A stretch of 64,000 nt of DNA from Kribbella sp. ALI-6-A (GTDB lineage: Bacteria > Actinomycetota > Actinomycetes > Propionibacteriales > Kribbellaceae). Position numbers and translations under genes: made by a program. The DNA is taken from assembly GCF_001984195.1 (NCBI RefSeq), contig NZ_MTQN01000012.1:2108001-2172000 (forward strand), read 5' to 3'. The stretch's first letter is position 1; the number at the start of each line of letters is the position of its first letter. This document shows positions 26,550 to 34,843 of this stretch, one piece after another. The notes below the pieces were generated by a model that worked only from the letters and a program-made list of their open reading frames with translations, ran no database searches and was not told where the DNA came from.

Positions 26550-27035
26550 CTACAGTTGCTTGCGCAGCACGAGTTCGCGGTGGATTCCGTCGGGCATCAG
26601 GCCGCCGGACTTGCCGGTCTGGCTGTACCCGTGACGCAGGTAGAGCGCGTGCGCCTTCTCGTTGCCTTCGACAACTGACAGCTCGACGGCGCGAGCACCG
26701 GTGTCGCGGGCCCAGGTCTCGACCGCGGTGATCAGGTGGTCCCCGACGCCTCGGCCCCGGGCGGCCGGCGTGATCCACATCGAGACCAGTTCGCGGACGT
26801 CGTCCTCGTGGCGGGACGGAAGGCCGCTCGCCATCCCCGCAGGGTTGCCGTCGAGGGAAGCGATCAGGTTGTACGAGCCGGGAAGCGCGAGCCGGGCGCG
26901 CCAGCGGTCCTCGTCGGCGCCGGCCCAGTCGTCGTAGCGGGCGCCGAAGGCCGTCGGAGTGTCGGCGAGCGCCGTCAGCCTCAGCTCGCGCCAGTCTTTC
27001 CAGTCGTCCGGGGTCAGCTGCCGCAGTGCGATCAC
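26550..27035 (-). CDS. GNAT-family N-acetyltransferase
   Basis: A 161-residue GNAT enzyme that would transfer an acetyl group from acetyl-CoA to an unknown amine. The acetyl-CoA motif A is VSMWITPAARGRGVGDHLI at about 90-108, followed by VELSVVEGNEKAHALYLRHGY. The GTG at 27035 is the only start giving this frame, yet the best ribosome-binding site (AGGAGG, 27053-27058) is better spaced for ATG 27046, which reads only MLGR and stops at a TGA overlapping the GTG. This is either a mini-ORF that couples translation or a second one-base loss next to the frameshifted gene. Confidence 0.8.
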   Translation of the reverse strand: MIALRQLTPDDWKDWRELRLTALADTPTAFGARYDDWAGADEDRWRARLALPGSYNLIASLDGNPAGMASGLPSRHEDDVRELVSMWITPAARGRGVGDHLITAVETWARDTGARAVELSVVEGNEKAHALYLRHGYSQTGKSGGLMPDGIHRELVLRKQL

Positions 27036-27068
27036 CGGCCCAGCATTTCACCCTCCTTGGGCCGCCGG

Positions 27069-27653
27069 TCAGCGGCGGGTGGTTCGGCCGTGGCGGACGG
27101 TGAGGGAGGTGGGGTATCGCTCGAGGAGCGGGGCCACGACCTCCGGTGGGGCGTTGGTCACGACGTCGACCGCGTCGGCGAGGGCGTCGTAGGTGAAGCC
27201 GTACGGGTACGTGCGGGCGTCCGGGTGCCAGCGGCGGAGGCGCAGTTCGTCGAGGACCAGGTCGAGCTCCGACTGGGTGTGGCGGCTGCGCGCCACCACG
27301 GCTTCGGCGCCACCGAGGTCGACCGGTCGGGCGTTCACGGCGTCCGGGGCCGCCGCGTCCGGAGCCGACGCGTCCGGGGCCGCCGCGTCCGAAGCGGGGG
27401 CGTCCGGAGCCGCCGTGCCGGAGTGGTCGGCCGCGAGGCGGATGACGAACGTGCGTGCCTCGCGGTCCCAGCCGTAGCCGAGCGCGGCGTGGTCGGCGCA
27501 ATAGAGCTGGACGAGTGCGGCGGTTCGCTCGTGGGAGGGCGGGGACGAGGCCGCCTCGGCGCGCAGGGCGTCGAGGTCGACCTCGGACTTCTCCGCCTCG
27601 GCCGCCTGCATCCGGGCCAGCTCGGCGCGGTCCTCCGCCGACCGGTCCGGCAT
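27069..27653 (-). CDS. Hypothetical protein with Ala/Pro/Asp repeat linker
   Basis: A 194-residue soluble protein of unknown function. An N-terminal acidic helical part (1-80) and a C-terminal part (about 110-194, LDLVLDELRLRRWHPDARTY) are joined by a low-complexity linker at about 82-105 made of APDA-type repeats encoded by a 15-bp minisatellite. The start is 1 bp after the M48 peptidase stop (TGACATG), so the two genes are translated from one message. I do not recognise a family. Confidence 0.65.
   Translation of the reverse strand: MPDRSAEDRAELARMQAAEAEKSEVDLDALRAEAASSPPSHERTAALVQLYCADHAALGYGWDREARTFVIRLAADHSGTAAPDAPASDAAAPDASAPDAAAPDAVNARPVDLGGAEAVVARSRHTQSELDLVLDELRLRRWHPDARTYPYGFTYDALADAVDVVTNAPPEVVAPLLERYPTSLTVRHGRTTRR
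27340..27414. repeat. Minisatellite: five 15-bp units inside a coding region
   Basis: Five contiguous units of 15 bp (starting 27340, 27355, 27370, 27385 and 27400), each beginning GCGTCCG. Units 1 and 3 are identical. The unit length is a multiple of three, so copy-number change would lengthen or shorten the Ala/Pro/Asp linker without breaking the frame. Confidence 0.85.
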
Positions 27654-27654
27654 G

Positions 27655-28671
27655 TCAGCGGGGCGGGAACTTGGAGTTGACCCAGTCGCGGACGCCGCCG
27701 AGGCCTTCGCCGAGGTCGCGGAGGAACTTGGCCAGCGGGTCCTGGGAGCGGGCGAAGGCGTCGGAGTACGACTTCGCGGCGTTCTTGGCTTCCTGGGTCA
27801 TCGAGGCGTTCGCGTCGTCCTGGCGCTTGGGGTAGTCGCCGGACACGATCGTGGTGTACTCGCCCTCGTCGACCCAGCGGCGCAGCTCGTGCGCGCGGAT
27901 GACGGCCAGCGGATGGGTCTGCGCCTCGAGCAGCAGCAGCTTGAGCACGGAGTCGCGCAGGTCGCCGGAGCTCTCGTACTCGGTGCCCTGGGCCAGGAAC
28001 GCGGTGGTGTCGAGCTGGTCGAGGTGACCGCCGGACGCCAGCTTCATCTGGACCCGCAGCGCGACCGCCGGATCCTGTACGGCGAGCAGACCGGCCCGGT
28101 CGCCGGACAGCTCCGCCTTGCGGGACCACTCGTGCAGCGCCGCGATGATCGCCCGGATCCCGAGCGCGCCGATCGGCATCCAGTTGATCGCGCCGGTCAG
28201 CCGCATCAGCCACAGCAGCAGCGACTGGTAGAGCGCGTGACCGCTCTGCGCGTGGCCGAGCTCGTGGGCGAGGATGAAGCGCAGCTCCTCCTCGTCCAGG
28301 CCCTGCACCAGCGCGCTGTTCAGCACGATGAACGGCCGGTCCATGCCGATCGTGACGGCGTTCCAGATCGGGCTGTTGGTGACGTACAGCTCGGGCAGCT
28401 GCCGGACGTCGAGCGTCGTGGCCGCCTCGGTGTAGAGCCGGTGCACCTTGGGGAACTGCCGCTCGTCGACCCGGATCGCCGAGCCGAGGAACTGCAGCCG
28501 GAAGGCGCGCTCGTTGATCAGCCCGGACATCTTGCGCAGCACGAAGTCGAAGCCCTTGAGCTGCCGCAGCGCGACCAGCGCACCGCGGTCGGCCGGGTGT
28601 TCCCAGGCCCGTGAGCTGATGTCGGTGAGCGTCACCCGCTGGCGGGTCGGCCGTTCGTCGTTGTCGGTCAT
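27655..28671 (-). CDS. M48-family zinc metallopeptidase
   Basis: A 338-residue peptidase with the HELGH zinc motif in RFILAHELGHAQSGHAL near 145-161 and a following SRKAELSGDRAGLL that supplies the third zinc ligand (Glu). Hydrophobic segments after the motif (LLLWLMRLTGAINWMPIG) suggest membrane association. ATG 28671 follows GGGGGAAC and overlaps the upstream membrane-protein stop by the ATGA arrangement. HtpX-like quality control of membrane proteins is the family role; the actual substrate is unknown. Confidence 0.85.
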   Translation of the reverse strand: MTDNDERPTRQRVTLTDISSRAWEHPADRGALVALRQLKGFDFVLRKMSGLINERAFRLQFLGSAIRVDERQFPKVHRLYTEAATTLDVRQLPELYVTNSPIWNAVTIGMDRPFIVLNSALVQGLDEEELRFILAHELGHAQSGHALYQSLLLWLMRLTGAINWMPIGALGIRAIIAALHEWSRKAELSGDRAGLLAVQDPAVALRVQMKLASGGHLDQLDTTAFLAQGTEYESSGDLRDSVLKLLLLEAQTHPLAVIRAHELRRWVDEGEYTTIVSGDYPKRQDDANASMTQEAKNAAKSYSDAFARSQDPLAKFLRDLGEGLGGVRDWVNSKFPPR

Positions 28672-29024
28672 CGTTCCCCCACGGGTCGGCGTGCTTCCTC
28701 CCAACGTAGCGGGCGCGGGGGTCCGGGGCGGAGCAGCCAGGCGGCGACCAGCCCCGGCACCCACCCGAACGGCACCGACCACCAGCCGAGCTCCAGCTGG
28801 TACCCGCCGATCATCGTCGCCCAGCTGAGCGCCGTACCCCAGAGCCAGTACCAAAGCCCGTTGCCGGCCGCTCCCCGCCCGCGAACCCGCGCCCGGAGTG
28901 CACCGACAGCAGCCAGCGGCACGCTCGCCGGTACCGCCGCAGCGGTCGCCAGCAGCCCCAGTACGACGAGCAGCACGGCCTGCTCGGTGGCCGACAGGTT
29001 CAACTCGAAGCCGAGGGGGATCAT
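28668..29024 (-). CDS. Small membrane protein of unknown function
   Basis: A 118-residue protein with about three TM segments (AVLLVVLGLLATAAAVPAS, WYWLWGTALSWATMIGGY and VPFGWVPGLVAAWLL) and a basic C-terminus. Its stop overlaps the M48 peptidase start, so they form an operon. It begins 82 bp from the divergent Cds1-like gene. No family recognised. Confidence 0.6.
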   Translation of the reverse strand: MIPLGFELNLSATEQAVLLVVLGLLATAAAVPASVPLAAVGALRARVRGRGAAGNGLWYWLWGTALSWATMIGGYQLELGWWSVPFGWVPGLVAAWLLRPGPPRPLRWEEARRPVGER

Positions 29025-29093
29025 GCTCCGATCGTGCCCGCGGGCCGGGACGGTTGCAGAGAGTAGGAATACTCAACACCCGCCAAATGGCCC

Positions 29094-29099
29094 TAGCCT
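29094..29099 (+). promoter_or_regulatory. -10 element placing a leaderless start for the PLP enzyme
   Basis: TAGCCT ends 7 bp before the ATG at 29107, so transcription would begin at or beside the start codon. No Shine-Dalgarno sequence is present, which supports leaderless translation. Confidence 0.5.
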
Positions 29100-29106
29100 G
29101 ACCCCC

Positions 29107-30243
29107 ATGAGTGAGGTTGACGGGGGACAGAACCAGCCGCTGGGGTGCAGGGAAGTGGACCGGCGGGACGACAAGCAGCGGGCCTGGGTGGCTGAGGCCG
29201 TGCGGGTGGTGGACGCGGACGCCAACCGGAGTGCGGACACGCATCTGCACGTGTTCCCGATGCCGGCGATGAGTGGGGTGGATCTCTACCTCAAGGACGA
29301 GTCGGTGCATCCGACCGGGTCGCTGAAGCACCGGCTGGCGCGGTCGTTGTTCCTGTACGCGCTGTGCAACGGCTGGATCCGCGAGGGGACGACCGTCATC
29401 GAGGCGTCCAGTGGGTCCACCGCGGTGAGCGAGGCGTACTTCGCCCGCCTGCTGGGGCTCCCGTTCGTGGCGGTGATGCCGACCTCGACCAGCCGGGAGA
29501 AGATCCAGCTGATCGAGTTCTACGGCGGCCGCTGCCATTTCGTCGAGCGGTCCGGCCAGATCTACGGCGAGGCGAAGCGGCTGGCCGAGGAGACCGGCGG
29601 CCACTACATGGACCAGTTCACCTACGCCGAGCGGGCCACCGACTGGCGGGGCAACAACAACATCGCCGAGTCGATCTTCGGCCAGCTGGCGCTCGAGCAG
29701 TACCCGGTGCCGACCTGGGTCGTCGTCGGTGCCGGCACCGGTGGCACGTCGGCGACGATCGGCCGGTACGTGCGCTACCAGCGGCACGCGACGTCGGTCG
29801 CGGTCGTGGACCCGGAGGGTTCGGCGTTCTTCCCCGGCTTCGAGGCCGGTGACGGCGACTTCGCCACCGGGCGGCCGTCGCGGATCGAAGGGATCGGCCG
29901 GCCGCGGGTCGAGCCGTCGTTCATCCCGGGTGTGGTCGACCGGATGATCGCCGTGCCGGACGCCGCGTCGATCGCGGCGATGCGGTTCTGCTCACGGGTG
30001 ACCGGGCGCCTGGTCGGCGGCTCGACCGGGACCAACCTGTGGGGCGCGCTGCGGCTGGCGGCCGAGATGCGCCGGATGGGTCAGCGCGGCAGCATCGTCA
30101 CGCTGCTGTGCGACGGCGGCGAGCGCTACACCAACACCTACTACGACGACGACTGGTTGCGCACCAACGGGATCGACATCAGCCCGTACGAGGAGACGCT
30201 CCGCGGTTTCGCGGAAACCGGTCAGTGGCGCGAGGCCTTCTAG
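29107..30243 (+). CDS. PLP-dependent cysteine synthase-fold enzyme (Cds1-like cysteine desulfhydrase)
   Basis: A 378-residue fold-type II PLP enzyme. The PLP lysine is in VHPTGSLKHRLARSLF near 63-78, the substrate loop is EASSGSTAVSEAY, and the phosphate-binding loop is VVGAGTGGTSATIGRY. Length and motifs match the mycobacterial Cds1 group, which breaks L-cysteine to sulfide, pyruvate and ammonia, rather than CysK. The frame is open far upstream, but ATG 29107 is preferred because of a -10 element directly before it. Its stop lies only 8 bp from the convergent menA stop. Confidence 0.8.
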   Translation: MSEVDGGQNQPLGCREVDRRDDKQRAWVAEAVRVVDADANRSADTHLHVFPMPAMSGVDLYLKDESVHPTGSLKHRLARSLFLYALCNGWIREGTTVIEASSGSTAVSEAYFARLLGLPFVAVMPTSTSREKIQLIEFYGGRCHFVERSGQIYGEAKRLAEETGGHYMDQFTYAERATDWRGNNNIAESIFGQLALEQYPVPTWVVVGAGTGGTSATIGRYVRYQRHATSVAVVDPEGSAFFPGFEAGDGDFATGRPSRIEGIGRPRVEPSFIPGVVDRMIAVPDAASIAAMRFCSRVTGRLVGGSTGTNLWGALRLAAEMRRMGQRGSIVTLLCDGGERYTNTYYDDDWLRTNGIDISPYEETLRGFAETGQWREAF

Positions 30244-30251
30244 CAGGTCTT

Positions 30252-31124
30252 CTAGCCGCCCAGCGCCAGCCCGACGGCCAGACCGATCGCGTACACGAGC
30301 TCGGTCTGGCCCGTCCCCTTGAGCACCGGGATCAGGGCCGGGCCGACGGCGTCGCCGACGACCACACGGACCGCCTTGACGCCCAGCGGCAGCGCGATCA
30401 GGCCCAGCAGGGCCCACGGCGTCGCCAGCGCGGACAGCACGGCCAGGATGAACGCCAGCGCGATCAGTACGGCGTACAGCTGCCGGGACCGCGTGGCACC
30501 GATGACCACGGCCAGCGTGCGCTTGCCGGTCACGCTGTCGGTCGGGATGTCCCGCAGGTTGTTGGCGACCAGCAGCGCGCAGGCGATCGAGCCGATGGCG
30601 ACGGCCCCGGCCACGGCCGTCCAGTGCAGCCGCTCGGCCTGCACGTAGGTGGTGCCGAGCACGGCGACCAGCCCGAAGAAGACGAACACGCTGACCTCAC
30701 CGAGCGCGCGGTACCCGTACGGCGACTTGCCGCCGGTGTAGAACCACGCTCCGACCAGCGACGCGGCTCCCGCGACCAGCAGCCACCAGTTGGACGTCGC
30801 ACAGAGCACGATCCCCAGCACGGCGCCCACGCCGAAGCAGGCGAACGCCGCGGTCTTCACCGCTCGCGGTGTGGCCACCTTGGACCCGACCAGTCGCAGC
30901 GGGCCGACCCGGTTCTCGTCGGTGCCGCGGATGCCGTCGCTGTAGTCGTTGGCGTAGTTCACGCCGATCTGCAGTGCCAGGGCGACGCCGAGGGCCAGCA
31001 GCGCCTTCCACCAGACGAAGCCGTCCAGGTAGGCGGCGGCGCCGGTGCCGACCAGCACGGGCGCGATGGCGGCGGGCAGCGTCCTGGGGCGGGCACCCTC
31101 GATCCACTGAGAAAGGTTGGCCAT
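30252..31124 (-). CDS. menA: 1,4-dihydroxy-2-naphthoate polyprenyltransferase MenA
   Basis: A 290-residue UbiA-family membrane enzyme with eight or nine TM segments that attaches the polyprenyl chain to DHNA, giving demethylmenaquinone. The two Asp-rich, magnesium-binding motifs are NYANDYSDGIRGTDENR near 55-71 and NNLRDIPTDSVTGKR near 188-202. The start, MANLSQWIEGARPRTLPAA, is typical. It is divergent from menE (61 bp), so one intergenic region can control both arms of the pathway. Confidence 0.95.
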   Translation of the reverse strand: MANLSQWIEGARPRTLPAAIAPVLVGTGAAAYLDGFVWWKALLALGVALALQIGVNYANDYSDGIRGTDENRVGPLRLVGSKVATPRAVKTAAFACFGVGAVLGIVLCATSNWWLLVAGAASLVGAWFYTGGKSPYGYRALGEVSVFVFFGLVAVLGTTYVQAERLHWTAVAGAVAIGSIACALLVANNLRDIPTDSVTGKRTLAVVIGATRSRQLYAVLIALAFILAVLSALATPWALLGLIALPLGVKAVRVVVGDAVGPALIPVLKGTGQTELVYAIGLAVGLALGG

Positions 31125-31170
31125 GGCCCGGATTGTGTCAGCCGTTGGCTCGGCGAATGAGGGTCGGGGC

Positions 31171-31176
31171 TACGCT
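31171..31176 (+). promoter_or_regulatory. -10 element for a near-leaderless menE transcript
   Basis: TACGCT ends 9 bp before the menE ATG (31186). A GGAG is present but only 1 base from the ATG, too close for normal use, so a leaderless or near-leaderless mRNA is likely. Confidence 0.45.
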
Positions 31177-31185
31177 CGACGGAGT

Positions 31186-32271
31186 ATGTCTAGTCTGCGT
31201 CTGGTGCCTGGCACGCCCGAGGCTGTCCTCGCCGCCCTGTCCGAGGTGCTGGAAGGCGCCGGGCGGCCGTTCGCGCCGGTGCCCCCGGAGCCGGCCGCGG
31301 CAGAGCGCGTACGCCGGGCGGCTGCGCCGGACGAGCCGCTGGAGGACGACTGCGCCGTCGTACTGACCACCTCAGGTTCGTCGGGTGAGCCGAAGGGTGT
31401 GCTGCTCTCCAGGGACGCGCTGATCGCCTCGGCGACGGCCACGCACGACCGGCTCGGCGGACCGGGGCAGTGGCTGCTGCCGATGAAGCCCTACTTCGTC
31501 GGCGGGCTGCAGATCCTCACCCGCTCGCTCCTGGCCGGTACGACGCCCGTCGTGGCCGATGACCTGACAGCGGCCGCGTCGATGACAGGTGACCGGCGCT
31601 ACACGGCGATGGTCCCGACCCAGCTCACCCGCTACCTGGACACCGCGCCCGACGCGCTGCGCAGCTTCGACGCGATCGTGATCGGCGGCGCCTCGATGGG
31701 CGACGAGCTGAAGGCCCGGGCCGCGGCCGCGGGCGTGACGGTCGTTCCGGCGTACGGGATGACGGAGACCGGCAGCGGCTGCGTGTACGCCGGTCTGCCG
31801 CTCGACGGGACCGAGCTGCGGTTGGACGACGGGCGCATTCTGATCAAGGGGCCGACGCTGTTCTCCGGCTACCGCCTGCAGCCCGCGCTGACCAAAGAGG
31901 TGCTGCAGGACGGCTGGTTCCGCACGCAGGACCGCGGCCGGTTCGTCGACGGCCGGCTGGAGGTTGTTGGGCGGGTGGACGACGTGGTGATCTCCGGTGG
32001 GGTCAACGTGACGCTGCCGGCGGTTCAGGCGCGTCTGCTCGAGCACCCGGACGTCGCGGATGCTGTCGTGCTCGGTGTGCCCGACGAGGAGTGGGGGAGT
32101 CGGGTGGTGGCCTTCGTGGTCGGCTCGGCTGCGCTGGACGACGTGCGGGACTTCGTGAGCGAGACGCTGCCCCGGACCTGGGCTCCGCGTGAGCTGGTTC
32201 GGCTGGACGCGTTGCCGATGCTCGGCTCGGGCAAGGTCGACCGGCAGCGGCTGCTGCAAGGTGTCCGATGA
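31186..32271 (+). CDS. menE: o-Succinylbenzoate-CoA ligase MenE
   Basis: A 361-residue acyl-CoA ligase that activates o-succinylbenzoate with ATP and CoA. It is short for the ANL family but typical of actinobacterial MenE. The ATP loop LTTSGSSGEPKGVLLS lies near 61-76, YGMTETGSGCVY near 186, FRTQDRGRFVDGRLEVVGR near 240 and the C-terminal catalytic lysine in GSGKVDRQRL near 350. It overlaps menC by 4 bp, starting the menE-menC-menD run. Confidence 0.93.
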   Translation: MSSLRLVPGTPEAVLAALSEVLEGAGRPFAPVPPEPAAAERVRRAAAPDEPLEDDCAVVLTTSGSSGEPKGVLLSRDALIASATATHDRLGGPGQWLLPMKPYFVGGLQILTRSLLAGTTPVVADDLTAAASMTGDRRYTAMVPTQLTRYLDTAPDALRSFDAIVIGGASMGDELKARAAAAGVTVVPAYGMTETGSGCVYAGLPLDGTELRLDDGRILIKGPTLFSGYRLQPALTKEVLQDGWFRTQDRGRFVDGRLEVVGRVDDVVISGGVNVTLPAVQARLLEHPDVADAVVLGVPDEEWGSRVVAFVVGSAALDDVRDFVSETLPRTWAPRELVRLDALPMLGSGKVDRQRLLQGVR

Positions 32272-33209
32272 TCACCTACTCGCTCGGCCTCAAGAACAAG
32301 TTCCGCGGGATCACCGTGCGCGAGGGCATGCTGTTCGAGGGCCCGGCCGGCTGGGCCGAGTGGAGTCCCTTCCTGGACTACGACGACGCCACCTGTGTCG
32401 CCTGGCTCCGCGCTGCCCAGGAGGCGGCGGTCGACGGCTGGCCCGAGCCGGTGCGCTGGCAGATCCCGGTGAACTGCACTGTGCCTGCCCTGGGACCTGA
32501 GCGGGCTGCGGAGATCGTCCGCGCCTCCGGCTGCCGTACGGCGAAGGTCAAGGTGGCCGAGCCCGGTCAGAGCCTGGCCGACGACCTGGCCAGAGTCGAG
32601 GCCGTTCGCGACGCGCTGGGACCCGACGGACGCGTCCGGATCGACGCCAACGGCGGCTGGTCCGTCGACGAGGCACTGCGAGCGCTGAAGGAGCTGTCGC
32701 GGTTCGAGCTGGAGTACGTCGAGCAGCCGTGCGCGTCGGTCGAGGACCTTGCGCTGGTACGACGGCATACCGACGTACTGGTCGCTGCGGACGAGTCCAT
32801 CCGGCGGGCCGAGGACCCACTGCGGGTCCGGGAGCTGGAGGCGGCCGACATCGCCGTACTGAAGGTGCAGCCGATCGGTGGGGTCCGGGCGTGCCTGGAG
32901 ATCGCCGAGCAGATCGGACTGCCGGTGGTGGTCTCGTCGGCGTTGGAGACGTCGGTGGGGATCGCTGCGGGTGTCGCTTTGGCGGCAGCGCTGCCGGAGT
33001 TGCCGTATGCCTGCGGACTGGCCACCGTGGCGATGTTCACCAGTGAAGTCGTCGCCGAGCCGTTGCTGCCGGTCGACGGCTTCCTGCCGGTGAGGAAGAT
33101 GGAGCCGGACCGCGCGTTGCTGGCCGCGGCCACCGCGTCACCTGAAACCAGTGCTGTGTGGGAAGCACGGCTGGCCAGAGTCGAAGTACTGAAGGGGAGT
33201 GCCGAGTGA
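32268..33209 (+). CDS. menC: o-Succinylbenzoate synthase MenC
   Basis: A 313-residue enolase-superfamily enzyme that dehydrates SHCHC to o-succinylbenzoate. The KxK catalytic motif is AKVKVAEPG near 87-95, and the magnesium ligands are in VRIDANGGW, LEYVEQPCA and VAADESIRRAED; the second lysine is in AVLKVQPIGG. It overlaps menE by ATGA and menD by GTGA, so the three are translationally coupled. Confidence 0.94.
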   Translation: MITYSLGLKNKFRGITVREGMLFEGPAGWAEWSPFLDYDDATCVAWLRAAQEAAVDGWPEPVRWQIPVNCTVPALGPERAAEIVRASGCRTAKVKVAEPGQSLADDLARVEAVRDALGPDGRVRIDANGGWSVDEALRALKELSRFELEYVEQPCASVEDLALVRRHTDVLVAADESIRRAEDPLRVRELEAADIAVLKVQPIGGVRACLEIAEQIGLPVVVSSALETSVGIAAGVALAAALPELPYACGLATVAMFTSEVVAEPLLPVDGFLPVRKMEPDRALLAAATASPETSAVWEARLARVEVLKGSAE

Positions 33210-34843
33210 ACCCGTCCACTGCGTTCGCGACCGTGGTCGTCGACGAGCTGATCCGGTGTGGCGTCCGGGAGGTCGTGCTCGCGCCCGGCTCCCGCAGTGC
33301 GCCGCTGGCAATGGCTCTGGCCGCTGCTGACCGTGAGGGCCGGCTCCGCCTGCACGTACGGATCGACGAGCGTACGGCGGGCTTCCTGGCGCTCGGGCTG
33401 ATCCGGGGGACCGGTCTGCCGGTGCCGGTGGTCACCACGTCCGGTACGGCGGTGGTCAACCTGCACCCGGCCGTGCTGGAGGCGTCGCACAGCGGACTGC
33501 CGCTGCTCGTGCTGAGCGCGGACCGGCCGCCGGAGCTGCGGGGGAGCGGTGCGAACCAGACAACCGACCAGCTGAAGGTGTTCGGCGGCGCGGTGCGGAT
33601 GTTCCACGAGGTGGGTGTACCGCGGCGAGAGGTCGGCCAGGTCGCTTACTGGCGGTCGCAGATCGCGCGGGCAGTGTCAGTCGCGGTCGGCGCTCGCAGC
33701 AACGACCCCGGGCCGGTCCAGCTCAACTGCGCGTTCACCGAGCCGCTGGTCCCGACCGAGGGGCCGGACTGGCCCGAGTCCTTGGACGGGCGGGCCACGG
33801 GCCCGTGGACGAGCGTGCGCGCGGCCGGTGGACAGCCGTCGTCCCTGTCGCCCGGACCGAAGACAGTCGTGGTCGCCGGGGACGGTGCTTCACAGGCCGC
33901 GCGGCTGACCGCGGAGGCGGGGAACTGGCCGCTGTTCGCGGAGCCGTCGAGCCGGGCGCGGATCGGGCCGTCGGTCATCCCGGCGTACCGGCTGTTGCTA
34001 GGAGCAACGAATTTGGCGGACGAGATCGAGCGGGTGGTGGTGTTCGGGCACCCGACGCTGTCCCGCCCGATCACCACGCTGCTGGGCCGCCCGGATGTCG
34101 AGGTGATCGTCGTCGCGCCGACCGGCTCCTGGCCGGACGCCGTACGGCGGGCCGCGACCGTGCTGACCGGTCTGGAGGTCATCGGGGCCGACGACACCGA
34201 CTGGCTCGCGCGCTGGCAGCAGGCCGACCAGCTGGCCCGGCCGGCGATCGACAAGGTGCTCGCGGGCGGACTGACCGGGCCGGGTGTCGCGGCGATCGTC
34301 GGCGAGGCCGTCGGCGCGGACGGGATGCTGGTGGTGGCGTCGTCGAACCCGGTGCGCGACCTGGACCTGGCGCCCGTCGTACCGATCCGGACGGTGGCGA
34401 ACCGGGGGCTCGCGGGGATCGACGGGACGCTGTCGACCGCCGTCGGCGCGGCACTGGCGAACGGCGGGGCGACGTACGCGCTGATCGGGGACCTGGCCTT
34501 CCTGCACGACTTCACCGGGCTGGTGATCGGGCCGGCCGAGGCGCGGCCGGACCTGCGCGTCGTGGTGGTCAACGACGACGGCGGCGGCATCTTCTCGACG
34601 CTGGAGCAGGCCGGGTCGCCCGACTTCGAACGGGTCTTCGGCACCCCGCACGGCACGGACTTCGGTGCCCTGGCAGCAGCGACCGGTACGCCGTACACCC
34701 TGGTGACGACGGAGGACGAGCTGCGAGCCGCGCTGGTCAGGACTGTTGCGGGCGTGGACGTGGTGGAGGTGCGGCTGCCGCGGCCGACCACGCTGCACCT
34801 GGGGTTGCAGGCTGCGGTGAACGAGGCCGTCGGGGCGCTCTGA
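33206..34843 (+). CDS. menD: 2-succinyl-6-hydroxy-2,4-cyclohexadiene-1-carboxylate... SEPHCHC synthase MenD
   Basis: A 545-residue ThDP enzyme that joins isochorismate and 2-oxoglutarate to SEPHCHC. The N-terminus has VVLAPGSRSAPLAMAL and the catalytic glutamate in VRIDERTAGFLALGL; the ThDP and magnesium site is VVNDDGGGIFSTLEQ near 452-466. GTG 33206 follows GAAGGGGAG and overlaps the menC stop. The last 107 bp are overlapped by the convergent mannosyltransferase gene. Confidence 0.95.
   Translation: MNPSTAFATVVVDELIRCGVREVVLAPGSRSAPLAMALAAADREGRLRLHVRIDERTAGFLALGLIRGTGLPVPVVTTSGTAVVNLHPAVLEASHSGLPLLVLSADRPPELRGSGANQTTDQLKVFGGAVRMFHEVGVPRREVGQVAYWRSQIARAVSVAVGARSNDPGPVQLNCAFTEPLVPTEGPDWPESLDGRATGPWTSVRAAGGQPSSLSPGPKTVVVAGDGASQAARLTAEAGNWPLFAEPSSRARIGPSVIPAYRLLLGATNLADEIERVVVFGHPTLSRPITTLLGRPDVEVIVVAPTGSWPDAVRRAATVLTGLEVIGADDTDWLARWQQADQLARPAIDKVLAGGLTGPGVAAIVGEAVGADGMLVVASSNPVRDLDLAPVVPIRTVANRGLAGIDGTLSTAVGAALANGGATYALIGDLAFLHDFTGLVIGPAEARPDLRVVVVNDDGGGIFSTLEQAGSPDFERVFGTPHGTDFGALAAATGTPYTLVTTEDELRAALVRTVAGVDVVEVRLPRPTTLHLGLQAAVNEAVGAL

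Noticed and set aside
30228..30252. Direct repeat CTTCTAGC at the convergent end of the PLP and menA genes
   Set aside because: Only 8 bp, includes stop codons, and can be chance.
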